Positions 1 through 7,852 of a DNA stretch of 64,000 nucleotides are shown here, one piece after another (the stretch's first letter is position 1; the number at the start of each line of letters is the position of its first letter). This DNA comes from Polaromonas sp. YR568 (GTDB lineage Bacteria > Pseudomonadota > Gammaproteobacteria > Burkholderiales > Burkholderiaceae_C). The stretch is from assembly GCF_900116715.1 (NCBI RefSeq), contig NZ_FPBM01000006.1, positions 62,001 through 126,000 of the forward strand, in the 5' to 3' direction. The notes under the pieces are model-generated. The model was given only the letters and a program-made list of their open reading frames with translations, had not been told where the DNA came from and did no database searches. Position numbers and translations under genes: made by a program.

Positions 1-1
1 G

Positions 2-772
2 CAGATCGCCAAGCTGGAAGAGGAATTGGGCGCCGTGCTGCTGGCCCGTTCATCGCACGAGGTAACGCTGACGCCAGCCGGCCATGCGCTGCTCGACGAG
101 GCACGCCGCCTGCTGGCCCAGGCCGGCGGCATCAAGGACGTGGTGGCCCGCGCCCAGCGCGGAGAAACCGGCTCGCTGCGCATCGGCTTTGTCGGCTCCA
201 CGCTCTACACCTCGGTGCCTGCCTTGCTCAGCCGCTATCGCCAGCTCTACCCTCAAGTGGCCGTGTCGGTGCAGCAGGCCACGGTGGCCAAACAAACCGT
301 CATGCTCAAGAACGGCGACATTGATATCGGCATCATTCGTCAGCCCATTACCGACGCGAAGCTTGTCACACGCAGCCTGTTCAAAGAAGACTTCATGGTG
401 GCGCTGCCGGCCCACCACCGGCTTGCGGGCCAGCAAGCCGTCGCCCTGAAGGCATTGGCCGATGAAGACTTTGTGTTCTTCAGCCGCAGCGAAGCACCCG
501 CCATTCACGAGCAGTTGCGACGCATGTGCGAAGCCGCCGGCTTTTCACCACGCATCGTGCAAGAGGTGTATCCCATGTCCACCGTCGTCGGCCTGGTCGC
601 CGCAGGCGTCGGCATCGCCATCGTCCCCGAGTCCATGCAGCGCCTGCGCATGCAGCATGTGCTTTACCGCGACTTGCTGGGTACCAAGGCCAAGACTGAG
701 TTTTTCCTGGCCTGGCGTGCGGATAACGATTCGCAGACGCTGAAGGGGTTTCTAGAAATGAAGGCAGCGTGA
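2..772 (+). CDS. LysR-family transcriptional regulator, 5' end cut by window edge
   Basis: The reading frame is already open at base 2 and ends at a TGA at 770-772. The first residues, reading QIAKLEEELGAVLLAR and then an LTPAG motif, are the end of a LysR winged helix-turn-helix, so roughly 35-40 N-terminal residues lie outside the window. The rest is a LysR substrate-binding domain (typical strings such as LRIGFVGS and a C-terminal GIAIVPES). The effector and target cannot be told from this fragment. It points away from whatever lies upstream and is separated from the Wadjet operon by about 260 bp. Family assignment is firm; function is not. Confidence 0.9.
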   Translation, partial: QIAKLEEELGAVLLARSSHEVTLTPAGHALLDEARRLLAQAGGIKDVVARAQRGETGSLRIGFVGSTLYTSVPALLSRYRQLYPQVAVSVQQATVAKQTVMLKNGDIDIGIIRQPITDAKLVTRSLFKEDFMVALPAHHRLAGQQAVALKALADEDFVFFSRSEAPAIHEQLRRMCEAAGFSPRIVQEVYPMSTVVGLVAAGVGIAIVPESMQRLRMQHVLYRDLLGTKAKTEFFLAWRADNDSQTLKGFLEMKAA

Positions 773-795
773 GGTGCTGATGAGGTGTACGGGTA

Positions 796-807
796 GCTAT
801 CGATAGC
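796..807. repeat. 12-bp perfect palindrome between LysR gene and Wadjet operon
   Basis: GCTATCGATAGC reads the same on both strands. It lies 23 bp after the LysR stop in the 259-bp gap before jetA. It may be an operator, a small dispersed repeat or chance. Apart from this and the jetA ribosome-binding site (GGAGGAG at 1018-1024), I see nothing else in this gap. Confidence 0.4.
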
Positions 808-1031
808 CATCGCGCAATGCTTTAAAGCGGAAGCCCCCCGTTTGGAGGATGGACAGGCCTACTCGATGGCGGCTACATTTGCCAGAAGTTCGTTTCGCAG
901 CGAAAGCCGATTCCTTGCGAGAGCCCTTAAATTGGGAAAGTTCGTTGCCGGTCAAGTTGCTCGCATTCAAGCAAGCCGGTAGGTTCCTTCCGACTATCCG
1001 CTAGTGGTTCAGAGCACGGAGGAGTGCCGGG

Positions 1032-2525
1032 ATGGCTATTGATGACCTGACCGACCAAATTCGCCAGGAGAAGGCTGCCGAGCGCTATCCGCCGCTCTTC
1101 AAGCGCCTGCCTGATCGGCTGTTCACACCACTGGCCTCAGCCAATCGCTTCCAATACTGGTCACTGCTGTGCGCGTTGCATGCCAAGCGCTTCGGGCCAG
1201 AGGCGCCGTTGCCACCAAGCATCGGCTTCCTGATGCGAGAGATCACAGCCGACATCGCCGAGGAACTTCAATACCAGGATTGGGCCCCAGAAGGCGACGA
1301 CGTGACGCCGGCCACCCCACTGGCGATTCGGGCCATCACGGTCTTTAACCGTTTACGCGACGCGGGATGGATTCGAGTGGACCGGGTAGGCGTGCGCGAG
1401 ATGGTAACCATGGCACCGGCCGTCGCTCATTTTATGAACCGCTTGGTCGAGTTCGCCCACACTGGTCCGGAATTCGTCTCCGGAAAAATCCGCAGCATCG
1501 AGGCCAATCTGAAGCTGCTGCTCGACGAGAACACGGACGGCGCATCGCTACAGGAGGCGGCTCGGCAGTCTCGGGCCCTGCTCGAACACGTCCGCATAGC
1601 CGGCACCAATGTGCGCGATCTGATGCTGGAGATCGGCCGTGTCGATGCCACCGGCGAGTTCGTGCGGCGTTTTTTTGACGACTACGTCGAGCGCATGTTC
1701 ATCGGCGACTACAAGGAACTACGCACACGCGAACACCCGCTGGCCCGGCGCCAGGAAATCCTGCGCCTGGCGGCTCACGTCCAGCAGACGCCAGACCTAC
1801 GGGCCCGGCTGATCCAGTGGTACCTCGAGAAGCAGGCAGGCCGCGAGCCCACCCGTGCTGAAGCCATGTTCGAACGCGACATTCAGAGGGTGGAAGACCT
1901 CCGCCGTATCGACGAGTACTTAGACCGCCTGGACGACGAAATTCGGCGTGCCAACAAGCTGGCTCTAGCCTATTTGGATTACCGTCTGCGGGCTGCCCGG
2001 CCTCTTGACGAACTGATTGGCCAGGCCATCGACACCGTCGTCAAGCACGGTAGCAAAGCTGCCGCGATGGCACCGTTTGCGCCGGGCGATTGCGTCGCGG
2101 GCGAACGGCTGGCGTCTCCTCGCGTCGAGAGCAAGCGTGCTCCTCCCAGCGGGCTGCGCAAGCAGATTATGTCGGCGGAGCAAGAGGCTCGCGCACGTTT
2201 GGCCCTGATGGCTCGGGATCGGCGGACTATGTCACTGCCCAAGCTCGCGGCCTACGTACGCCAGCAGCTCGGTGAGGCCGACTCTATCCACAGCCTCGCG
2301 CTCCAGGTAGACCGCATTGAGTCTGTACGGGCCCTTCAGGTCTTGTGCGCGATCGCTGCAGCGAACGCGACGTCGAGCAAGCTGCTTCACGCAAACGCTC
2401 GAGCGACAAGTAGTGGATTCACCACAGTCCGAATGGAAGGCAAAGAAGACCAGAGTAAAGGCATTTCTCACTTTCCCTTTGCGATTGCGAGAACAACTAA
2501 GGCAAGCAAAGGAGGTAGCTCATGA
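1032..2525 (+). CDS. jetA: Wadjet anti-plasmid system protein JetA (kleisin-like subunit)
   Basis: This is the first gene of a four-gene Jet operon. By the established model of the family, JetA is the MukF/MksF-like kleisin that bridges the JetC SMC-type ATPase heads, in a complex that extrudes and then cleaves circular plasmid DNA. The 497-residue protein starts with a PPLFKRLPDRLFTPLAS segment, resembling JetA proteins of the DUF5716/PF18982 kind more than the DUF3375 type. Charged helical stretches follow, suitable for a kleisin. The ATG at 1032 follows GGAGGAG at 1018-1024. The stop overlaps the jetB start in ATGA. The last ~120 residues are less recognisable. The assignment rests mainly on the neighbours; the subtype is my inference from remembered sequence character. 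Confidence 0.82.
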   Translation: MAIDDLTDQIRQEKAAERYPPLFKRLPDRLFTPLASANRFQYWSLLCALHAKRFGPEAPLPPSIGFLMREITADIAEELQYQDWAPEGDDVTPATPLAIRAITVFNRLRDAGWIRVDRVGVREMVTMAPAVAHFMNRLVEFAHTGPEFVSGKIRSIEANLKLLLDENTDGASLQEAARQSRALLEHVRIAGTNVRDLMLEIGRVDATGEFVRRFFDDYVERMFIGDYKELRTREHPLARRQEILRLAAHVQQTPDLRARLIQWYLEKQAGREPTRAEAMFERDIQRVEDLRRIDEYLDRLDDEIRRANKLALAYLDYRLRAARPLDELIGQAIDTVVKHGSKAAAMAPFAPGDCVAGERLASPRVESKRAPPSGLRKQIMSAEQEARARLALMARDRRTMSLPKLAAYVRQQLGEADSIHSLALQVDRIESVRALQVLCAIAAANATSSKLLHANARATSSGFTTVRMEGKEDQSKGISHFPFAIARTTKASKGGSS

Positions 2526-3184
2526 GTTTTTGGGCGAATGCGGTTGAGGCCACTAAGAATGTGGTCACGGAAGATGAGTTCGAGGGGGCGGCGAACCGGC
2601 TGGTCACCGAGCAGGTGCTATACGCCGCAGACCGTGGGAGCAAGGTGGCCTACGGGCTCATCCGTGACTTCGAGCGCGACTTCAAACGAGCCCTCGATCC
2701 TCTGGGCTATGTTGTGCGAGTCAACAGCCAACTGCGCTATGCGTGTGCAATTCCCAAGCACGTCAAAAGCTCGCCACTTACCGTTGATCAGACATTGCTT
2801 GCGTTGGTGCTGCGGAAGATTTTCGATGAAGAGACGCGCTCCGGGCATCACGACGAAAACGGAGAGGTGGCGTGTGATCTCGTCACGCTGGAGGTCAAGT
2901 ACAAACAGACCACGAGCGGTCGCGAACTGGCCACTGGAGGAAAACTTACCACGCTCATGCAGTGGATGCGGCGCTGGGGCATTGCCAGGATATCGGAGGA
3001 GGACGGTGATCAGTTCGGGCGCGATGCAGACCAGCCTTACGTGGTCATCATTCGTCCTGGTATCGCCGAAGTACTGGGAGAGGCGGCATTGGCGCGGATA
3101 GCCCTCTTTACCAGTCCTGAAGCCGAGGTCGATGGCTTAGACCGCGTGGTCACCTCCGCGGCAGCAGAGGGCGATGCCGTATGA
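2522..3184 (+). CDS. jetB: Wadjet protein JetB (DUF4194, KITE/MukE-like)
   Basis: The protein has 220 residues, the usual size for the DUF4194 JetB subunit, a winged-helix KITE protein that binds the kleisin in SMC-like complexes. The order of features fits the family: an N-terminal helical part (QVLYAADRGSKVAYGLIRDF), a central YACAIP strand and a C-terminal winged helix around LTTLMQWMRRWGIARI. The start at 2522 is preceded by a strong GGAGG at 2511-2515 and overlaps the jetA stop by 4 bp. The stop at 3182-3184 overlaps the jetC start by 4 bp. No enzymatic motif is expected or visible. Confidence 0.85.
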   Translation: MSFWANAVEATKNVVTEDEFEGAANRLVTEQVLYAADRGSKVAYGLIRDFERDFKRALDPLGYVVRVNSQLRYACAIPKHVKSSPLTVDQTLLALVLRKIFDEETRSGHHDENGEVACDLVTLEVKYKQTTSGRELATGGKLTTLMQWMRRWGIARISEEDGDQFGRDADQPYVVIIRPGIAEVLGEAALARIALFTSPEAEVDGLDRVVTSAAAEGDAV

Positions 3185-6100
3185 AGAAGCTAATCCGGAT
3201 TCGTGTGGTCCAGTTCTTCCTGTATGAGATGCGCGACGTAGACGTGGGCATGACTTGCGGTATCTTCGGTGCTAATGGCAGTGGCAAGTCTTCGCTACTG
3301 GACGCCGTTCAGATCGTCATGTTGGGCGCCAACGAGAGCCGTGGGAGCACCGGCGTCGCCTTCAACGCCCAGGCAGACGAGTCGAATCACAACAGTCGCA
3401 ACATCCGCAGCTACTGTTTGGGGCAATTCGGTGACTCCCCGGATGCGCGCGTGCGCGATAGCGCCAATACATACATCACCCTGGTGTGGGAAGACACTCT
3501 GACCCAGGAGATCGTTTCGACAGGTGTGTGCATCTACGTGAGCGCTGACCGCGAGAAGCCCGACATCCTCGGTCGATACGTCATCCCGGTGGATCTGACG
3601 CTCAACGATCACCTGGAGCTTGTCGATGGAGAACCACGTCCTCGACAGTGGGGAAATTTTCGACAGATGCTGTCACAGCGCGCCCATGGGGAGGAAGTGC
3701 TTTTTCACGACTCCGAGCGCTTTGTGAGCGCGATGTTGTTCCGGCTGAGGGGGGCACGCGGCGCGCCTCGTGTAGATGCCTATCGCCAGGCGTTCCGCTT
3801 CGGCCTGCGCATGAAGTTCGACAGGAGCGTTGACGACATCGTTCGCCAACAAGTGCTGGAGACCAGGCCAACCAACATCAAGCGCTTCAAGGAGGTGCTG
3901 CACACCTTCCAGGAGATGGCGGTCTTGGTGCGAAGCGTGCAGGCCAAGCTCGATGAGGCCGAGGTGATCGAGGCTGACTTTGTCGATGCGCATCGGCGTA
4001 ATAGTCACTCGGTCTCGCTCGCCGCGTTGGCCCAGGCGGCCGAACTTGAAGTCGCCAATGAGGAGGTGACAGCAGCAGAGGAAGCTGAAGGCCATGCTAC
4101 AACGGCCTTCGACACCGCCAATGCTCGGCGTGACGAGGTGAGTCGTCAGGTCGAAGCTGCTGAGGGACACGCACGCGACAGCATCTCTGACCGCGACAAG
4201 CACGTGTCCCATGCTGACGCCTCATTGCTGAGCGAGAGCCTTGCGGGAGCCCAAAGTCGGCTTACTGAACAAAGGGCGGTGCTGCATCGCAGCATCAATG
4301 CCATCGGGAGGGCCATCGACGTGCAGATTCCGGGCAAGCTCGTGGCCGATAGCGCCGAAGCCACAGGGTTGGCGTTCAAGGACGTCCACGCCTTGTTGGA
4401 GGGCGATAAGGTTGGAAGTCGCGACGCGGTGGAGTCAACGGTTCGGAGGGCGCTGCGTGCAGCCAAGCTGTTAAGCAATGAGGTGTTCGAGGAGATGCAG
4501 TCCGTCGGCCGCGCGCAAATGGAAGCCGAGGCCGAGCTGGCTGCCGTGCAGGAAAACCAAGAGCGGATCGCTAAGGGAAAGCCGCCTCTCGACGGGCCGG
4601 CTGCCGCACTCAAGCGTGCGCTTGCCAACGCTGGGGTGGAAGCCACTCCGGTTTGCGATTTGGTTCGCATCGACGCTCCGGAATGGCAACCGGCCATTGA
4701 GTCCTATCTGGGCGCGTCGAATATGCAGGCACTGCTGGTCGACGAGGCTGAAGAGCGCAAAGCCTTCCGGGTGTCACGTCAAGCTGGGGTCTACGAAGCG
4801 AAGGTCGTGATGCCCAGCAAGTTCTCCAATCGCGGTAGTCCTAGGCGCGGTGCCGTCGCTGAGTTGATTAGCGGCAACAGTACCGCCGCAGTCAACTATC
4901 TGCGGTCCAAGTTCGGCGACACGCAGCGAGCCGAGACTGAGGACGAGTGCTTCGCCCATCGATTTGCGATGACCAGAGACGGCATGTTGCTGGCCGACGG
5001 CGAGATGGTGCGCAAGAAGCCAGCGAATCCCGCCTTCTTCAAGATTGGCCCGACCTCCACGGCGACGCGCAGCTCGATCACTGAGCGAGCACACCAACTC
5101 CAAGATCAGATTGCCGTGCTTAAGGACAGGTACGCGAAGCTCAGGGTGCTCTTGAACAATCTTGGCCCGTTCGTGGGTGGGGAGCAAGATAAGGTCCACG
5201 AGATTCTTGAGATCTTCCATCGGGTGGCCAAGGAGGCCGCCGACGAGGCAGATTTGTCGCGGCGCCTGGAGGCTCTAGACACCGAGGAGTATCGTCAACT
5301 CGTCAAAGCGGCCGCGGAGGCGGAGGTGGCCGTGATCAAGATGCGTGAGCAGCTCCTTGCTGCGGCCCAGGCGGTTGGCGCGGCAGAGACCGCATGCCAG
5401 CAGAAGAGTGACGAGACAAAGAAGAAGCAGGCCTGGGCCGTCACTCAGATGGAAATTGCCGACGCGGCTCGCGCGGTCGAGGGCTATGACGCCGACTACG
5501 CGGCGGACCAGTGGGAAAGGTTACTGACCCGCCAAGCTCTCCCTTATCGAGAGATCGTCATCGATTGCAATCGCCGTAGCAACGGGGCCAAGGAAGATTC
5601 CCGACAGAAGGCATCGAGCGCCATGCAGAAATTGTCAGCTTTTCTCGTCAGACACAACGAGTTCATGCCGGCGGGCACCCAAGACGACTGGCGCAGCGGG
5701 CGCGCTTGGCTGGAAGCTCGCGTCGTAATCCTGACCGAGACCGGCCTGCGCGAGAACAAGGCCCGGATGGAAGATGCCTTGAGCGCCGCCAAGAGTACCT
5801 TCCGCAATGATGTCGCGGTGGCGCTACACGAGCATCTTGAGTGGTTGAGCGATACGGTCAACCGGATGAACGAGGCCCTGCGTCTGGCGCCTATGTTCAC
5901 CAATAATGAGCGCTACCAGTTCCGCTCACATGTGCGGCCAGCCTTTTCCGTGCTGCTGAAGTTCATCAAGGACGTGGCCCAGTACGGCCCTACCGAGGAC
6001 TTACTCGGCGGGGCCGGTGAACTGCCCAAGGAGTTTGAAGAGCTGATGCGCGAGAAAACGATCATCGGCGCTGCGGCAGTGAAGTCCCCGCTGGATGACT

Positions 6101-6624
6101 ATCGCGAGTTTTTCGACTTCGACATTGAGGTGCTCCGCGAGGAAGCCTCCACCGGTGCGACCAAGCACATAGGTTGGCTGAGCAAGCGCGTTGGGTCGGG
6201 CTCCGGTGGTGAGCATCGAGCACCGCTGTACGTGATCGCAGGCGCTGCTCTGTCCTCGGCATACCGGCTGGAACGCGGCGACGACACGGGCATCCGGTTG
6301 CTGGTCATCGACGAGGCCTTCATCAAGATGGATCCAAGGAACATCGTAGCCACTATGCGCTACTTCGAAGAGCTGGGCCTGCAGATATTCATGGCCAGCA
6401 CAGGTGACGCGTTGGGTAGCCTGACGGCCTTCCTTGATCGGTACTATGACATCATGCGTGACGCTGAGAGCAATGTAGTGGTGCTCGAAGGCCACGACGT
6501 GTCACCTGGGACACGCGAGATGTTCCGTGCTGATCTCCCAGAGTTCAACAAGGAGCTGGTTGAAGAGGAGATCAGGCGGCAATATCAGCCGCAGATCAGT
6601 GCAGCGCAGGATGTCGCAGCATGA
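3181..6624 (+). CDS. jetC: Wadjet SMC-like ATPase JetC
   Basis: This is the motor of the Wadjet complex, an SMC/MukB/SbcC-type ABC ATPase of 1147 residues. The Walker A motif GANGSGKSS is at residues 30-38. It is followed by two long Glu/Ala/Arg-rich coiled-coil regions around a hinge near residues 480-640. The signature-like SGSGGEH is at about 1006-1012, and the Walker B motif LVIDEA puts D1044 and E1045 in place. Both head halves are therefore intact and the ATPase should be active. The established family role is ATP-driven loop extrusion of plasmid DNA, which brings JetD to circular molecules. The gene overlaps its neighbours by 4 bp on both sides. A generic RecF/SbcC ATPase is the alternative, but the DUF4194 and JetD neighbours argue against it. 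Confidence 0.9.
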   Translation: MKKLIRIRVVQFFLYEMRDVDVGMTCGIFGANGSGKSSLLDAVQIVMLGANESRGSTGVAFNAQADESNHNSRNIRSYCLGQFGDSPDARVRDSANTYITLVWEDTLTQEIVSTGVCIYVSADREKPDILGRYVIPVDLTLNDHLELVDGEPRPRQWGNFRQMLSQRAHGEEVLFHDSERFVSAMLFRLRGARGAPRVDAYRQAFRFGLRMKFDRSVDDIVRQQVLETRPTNIKRFKEVLHTFQEMAVLVRSVQAKLDEAEVIEADFVDAHRRNSHSVSLAALAQAAELEVANEEVTAAEEAEGHATTAFDTANARRDEVSRQVEAAEGHARDSISDRDKHVSHADASLLSESLAGAQSRLTEQRAVLHRSINAIGRAIDVQIPGKLVADSAEATGLAFKDVHALLEGDKVGSRDAVESTVRRALRAAKLLSNEVFEEMQSVGRAQMEAEAELAAVQENQERIAKGKPPLDGPAAALKRALANAGVEATPVCDLVRIDAPEWQPAIESYLGASNMQALLVDEAEERKAFRVSRQAGVYEAKVVMPSKFSNRGSPRRGAVAELISGNSTAAVNYLRSKFGDTQRAETEDECFAHRFAMTRDGMLLADGEMVRKKPANPAFFKIGPTSTATRSSITERAHQLQDQIAVLKDRYAKLRVLLNNLGPFVGGEQDKVHEILEIFHRVAKEAADEADLSRRLEALDTEEYRQLVKAAAEAEVAVIKMREQLLAAAQAVGAAETACQQKSDETKKKQAWAVTQMEIADAARAVEGYDADYAADQWERLLTRQALPYREIVIDCNRRSNGAKEDSRQKASSAMQKLSAFLVRHNEFMPAGTQDDWRSGRAWLEARVVILTETGLRENKARMEDALSAAKSTFRNDVAVALHEHLEWLSDTVNRMNEALRLAPMFTNNERYQFRSHVRPAFSVLLKFIKDVAQYGPTEDLLGGAGELPKEFEELMREKTIIGAAAVKSPLDDYREFFDFDIEVLREEASTGATKHIGWLSKRVGSGSGGEHRAPLYVIAGAALSSAYRLERGDDTGIRLLVIDEAFIKMDPRNIVATMRYFEELGLQIFMASTGDALGSLTAFLDRYYDIMRDAESNVVVLEGHDVSPGTREMFRADLPEFNKELVEEEIRRQYQPQISAAQDVAA

Positions 6625-7808
6625 GCAGCAGTGATCAGGTCGAAATGCATCCGCTTGCCAGAAAAGCACTAGAACGTCTGCTGAAGTCCGCCGACAGGTA
6701 TGACGCCGGTGTCGCCGCGCGGCGCCCCGTGCTGACGGGATCCTCGCTGTCCGAGTACGGAAAACTGCGCAGTCTGAAGGCCAAGGAAGACTTCGAAGCC
6801 GTGATGGCTTATGCCCAGGCGGAGGGTGCAGTTGAACTCCGCCGCCCTCGAATGGACCCGCAGGGGCTTATCGAGCGCATCGAGTTGCTTGACGTTGTAA
6901 AGCTGGCCAGCTTGCTCGGCGGGGTGCCTTATGCCACGAAAGTCAAAGCGGCCAGGCAGGCTCTTATTCAGCGTTCCGTGGAGCATCCGGTGCTTCTCGA
7001 CGTCCTGTCTAGCTGGGAGAGACTTAAGAAGGTCCGCGGAGTCGGACCTGACAACGCCGCCAACTGGGTGATGGCTTGTGACGTCATCGGTTATTGCCAG
7101 AACCAGATCGGGCTCGGTGTCACGGAAACACCGGTGCGTGATGCCAGTGCGAGGTTGTTCAAGGACAGCAAGCGCGTTGAGTCCCTGTTGCCATGTCTCG
7201 ATGTGCTGCTGTCAGGCAATGTTGAGGAAGATGCGCGCCCGGAAGCGGAGGTGTTACAGGAGCTCGGCCTTTACCGGGAGCAGCAGCCTTCCCGCTTGGC
7301 GGGCAACATTGTGGTCCGTCGAGAGCGCGGAGCGTTTCCGCTCGATCGCCCCTACTGCGCACTGCCTCCATCGACCGTTCTGGGCATCGAGTTCACACCC
7401 AGCCAAGTCCTGACCATTGAGAACCAGACCACGTTTCATGGCTGGGCGCGTCAGCACTGCGACTCCAATATGCTGTGTATCTACACCGCTGGAATGCCTT
7501 CCCCGGCTTGGCTAGCGATGTACCTTAGGTTGCTCTCTGGGATTCCGGTCGGGACGCCGGTGTTTCATTGGGGTGATGTCGACGAAGGTGGGTTCCGGAT
7601 CGCAGCTTTCTTGAGTCGGCATGCGTCTGAACTCGGCCACGCATTACTTCCGTGGAAGATGCGACCGGTGGATGTACCTGAGTCGCTGCGCCGCGCCGCG
7701 CCGACGTGTACTGTGGAACGGATGGTCAAGTACGCTACTGAGGCAGGATGGATCGATGTTGCGCGCGAATTGGCGGAGGCCAAACTCATCGCCGAGCAAG
7801 AGGGCTAA
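6621..7808 (+). CDS. jetD: Wadjet Toprim nuclease subunit JetD
   Basis: The protein has 395 residues. JetD is the nuclease of Wadjet; its C-terminal Toprim-like fold (DUF2220) cuts the plasmid that JetABC has looped. The Toprim acidic residues are visible: E267 in LTIENQ, and D319 and D321 in HWGDVDEGG, so the active site looks complete. The N-terminal half matches the DUF3322-type DNA-binding/dimer region, including an LFKDSKRVESL string near residues 180-190. The ATG at 6621 overlaps the jetC stop by 4 bp. The next gene, xdhB, is convergent 44 bp away, so the operon ends here. Confidence 0.88.
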   Translation: MSSSDQVEMHPLARKALERLLKSADRYDAGVAARRPVLTGSSLSEYGKLRSLKAKEDFEAVMAYAQAEGAVELRRPRMDPQGLIERIELLDVVKLASLLGGVPYATKVKAARQALIQRSVEHPVLLDVLSSWERLKKVRGVGPDNAANWVMACDVIGYCQNQIGLGVTETPVRDASARLFKDSKRVESLLPCLDVLLSGNVEEDARPEAEVLQELGLYREQQPSRLAGNIVVRRERGAFPLDRPYCALPPSTVLGIEFTPSQVLTIENQTTFHGWARQHCDSNMLCIYTAGMPSPAWLAMYLRLLSGIPVGTPVFHWGDVDEGGFRIAAFLSRHASELGHALLPWKMRPVDVPESLRRAAPTCTVERMVKYATEAGWIDVARELAEAKLIAEQEG

Positions 7809-7852
7809 GCTGGTGCACGCAAGGAACAGAAGAGTTTGAAGAAAGGTTCGAA

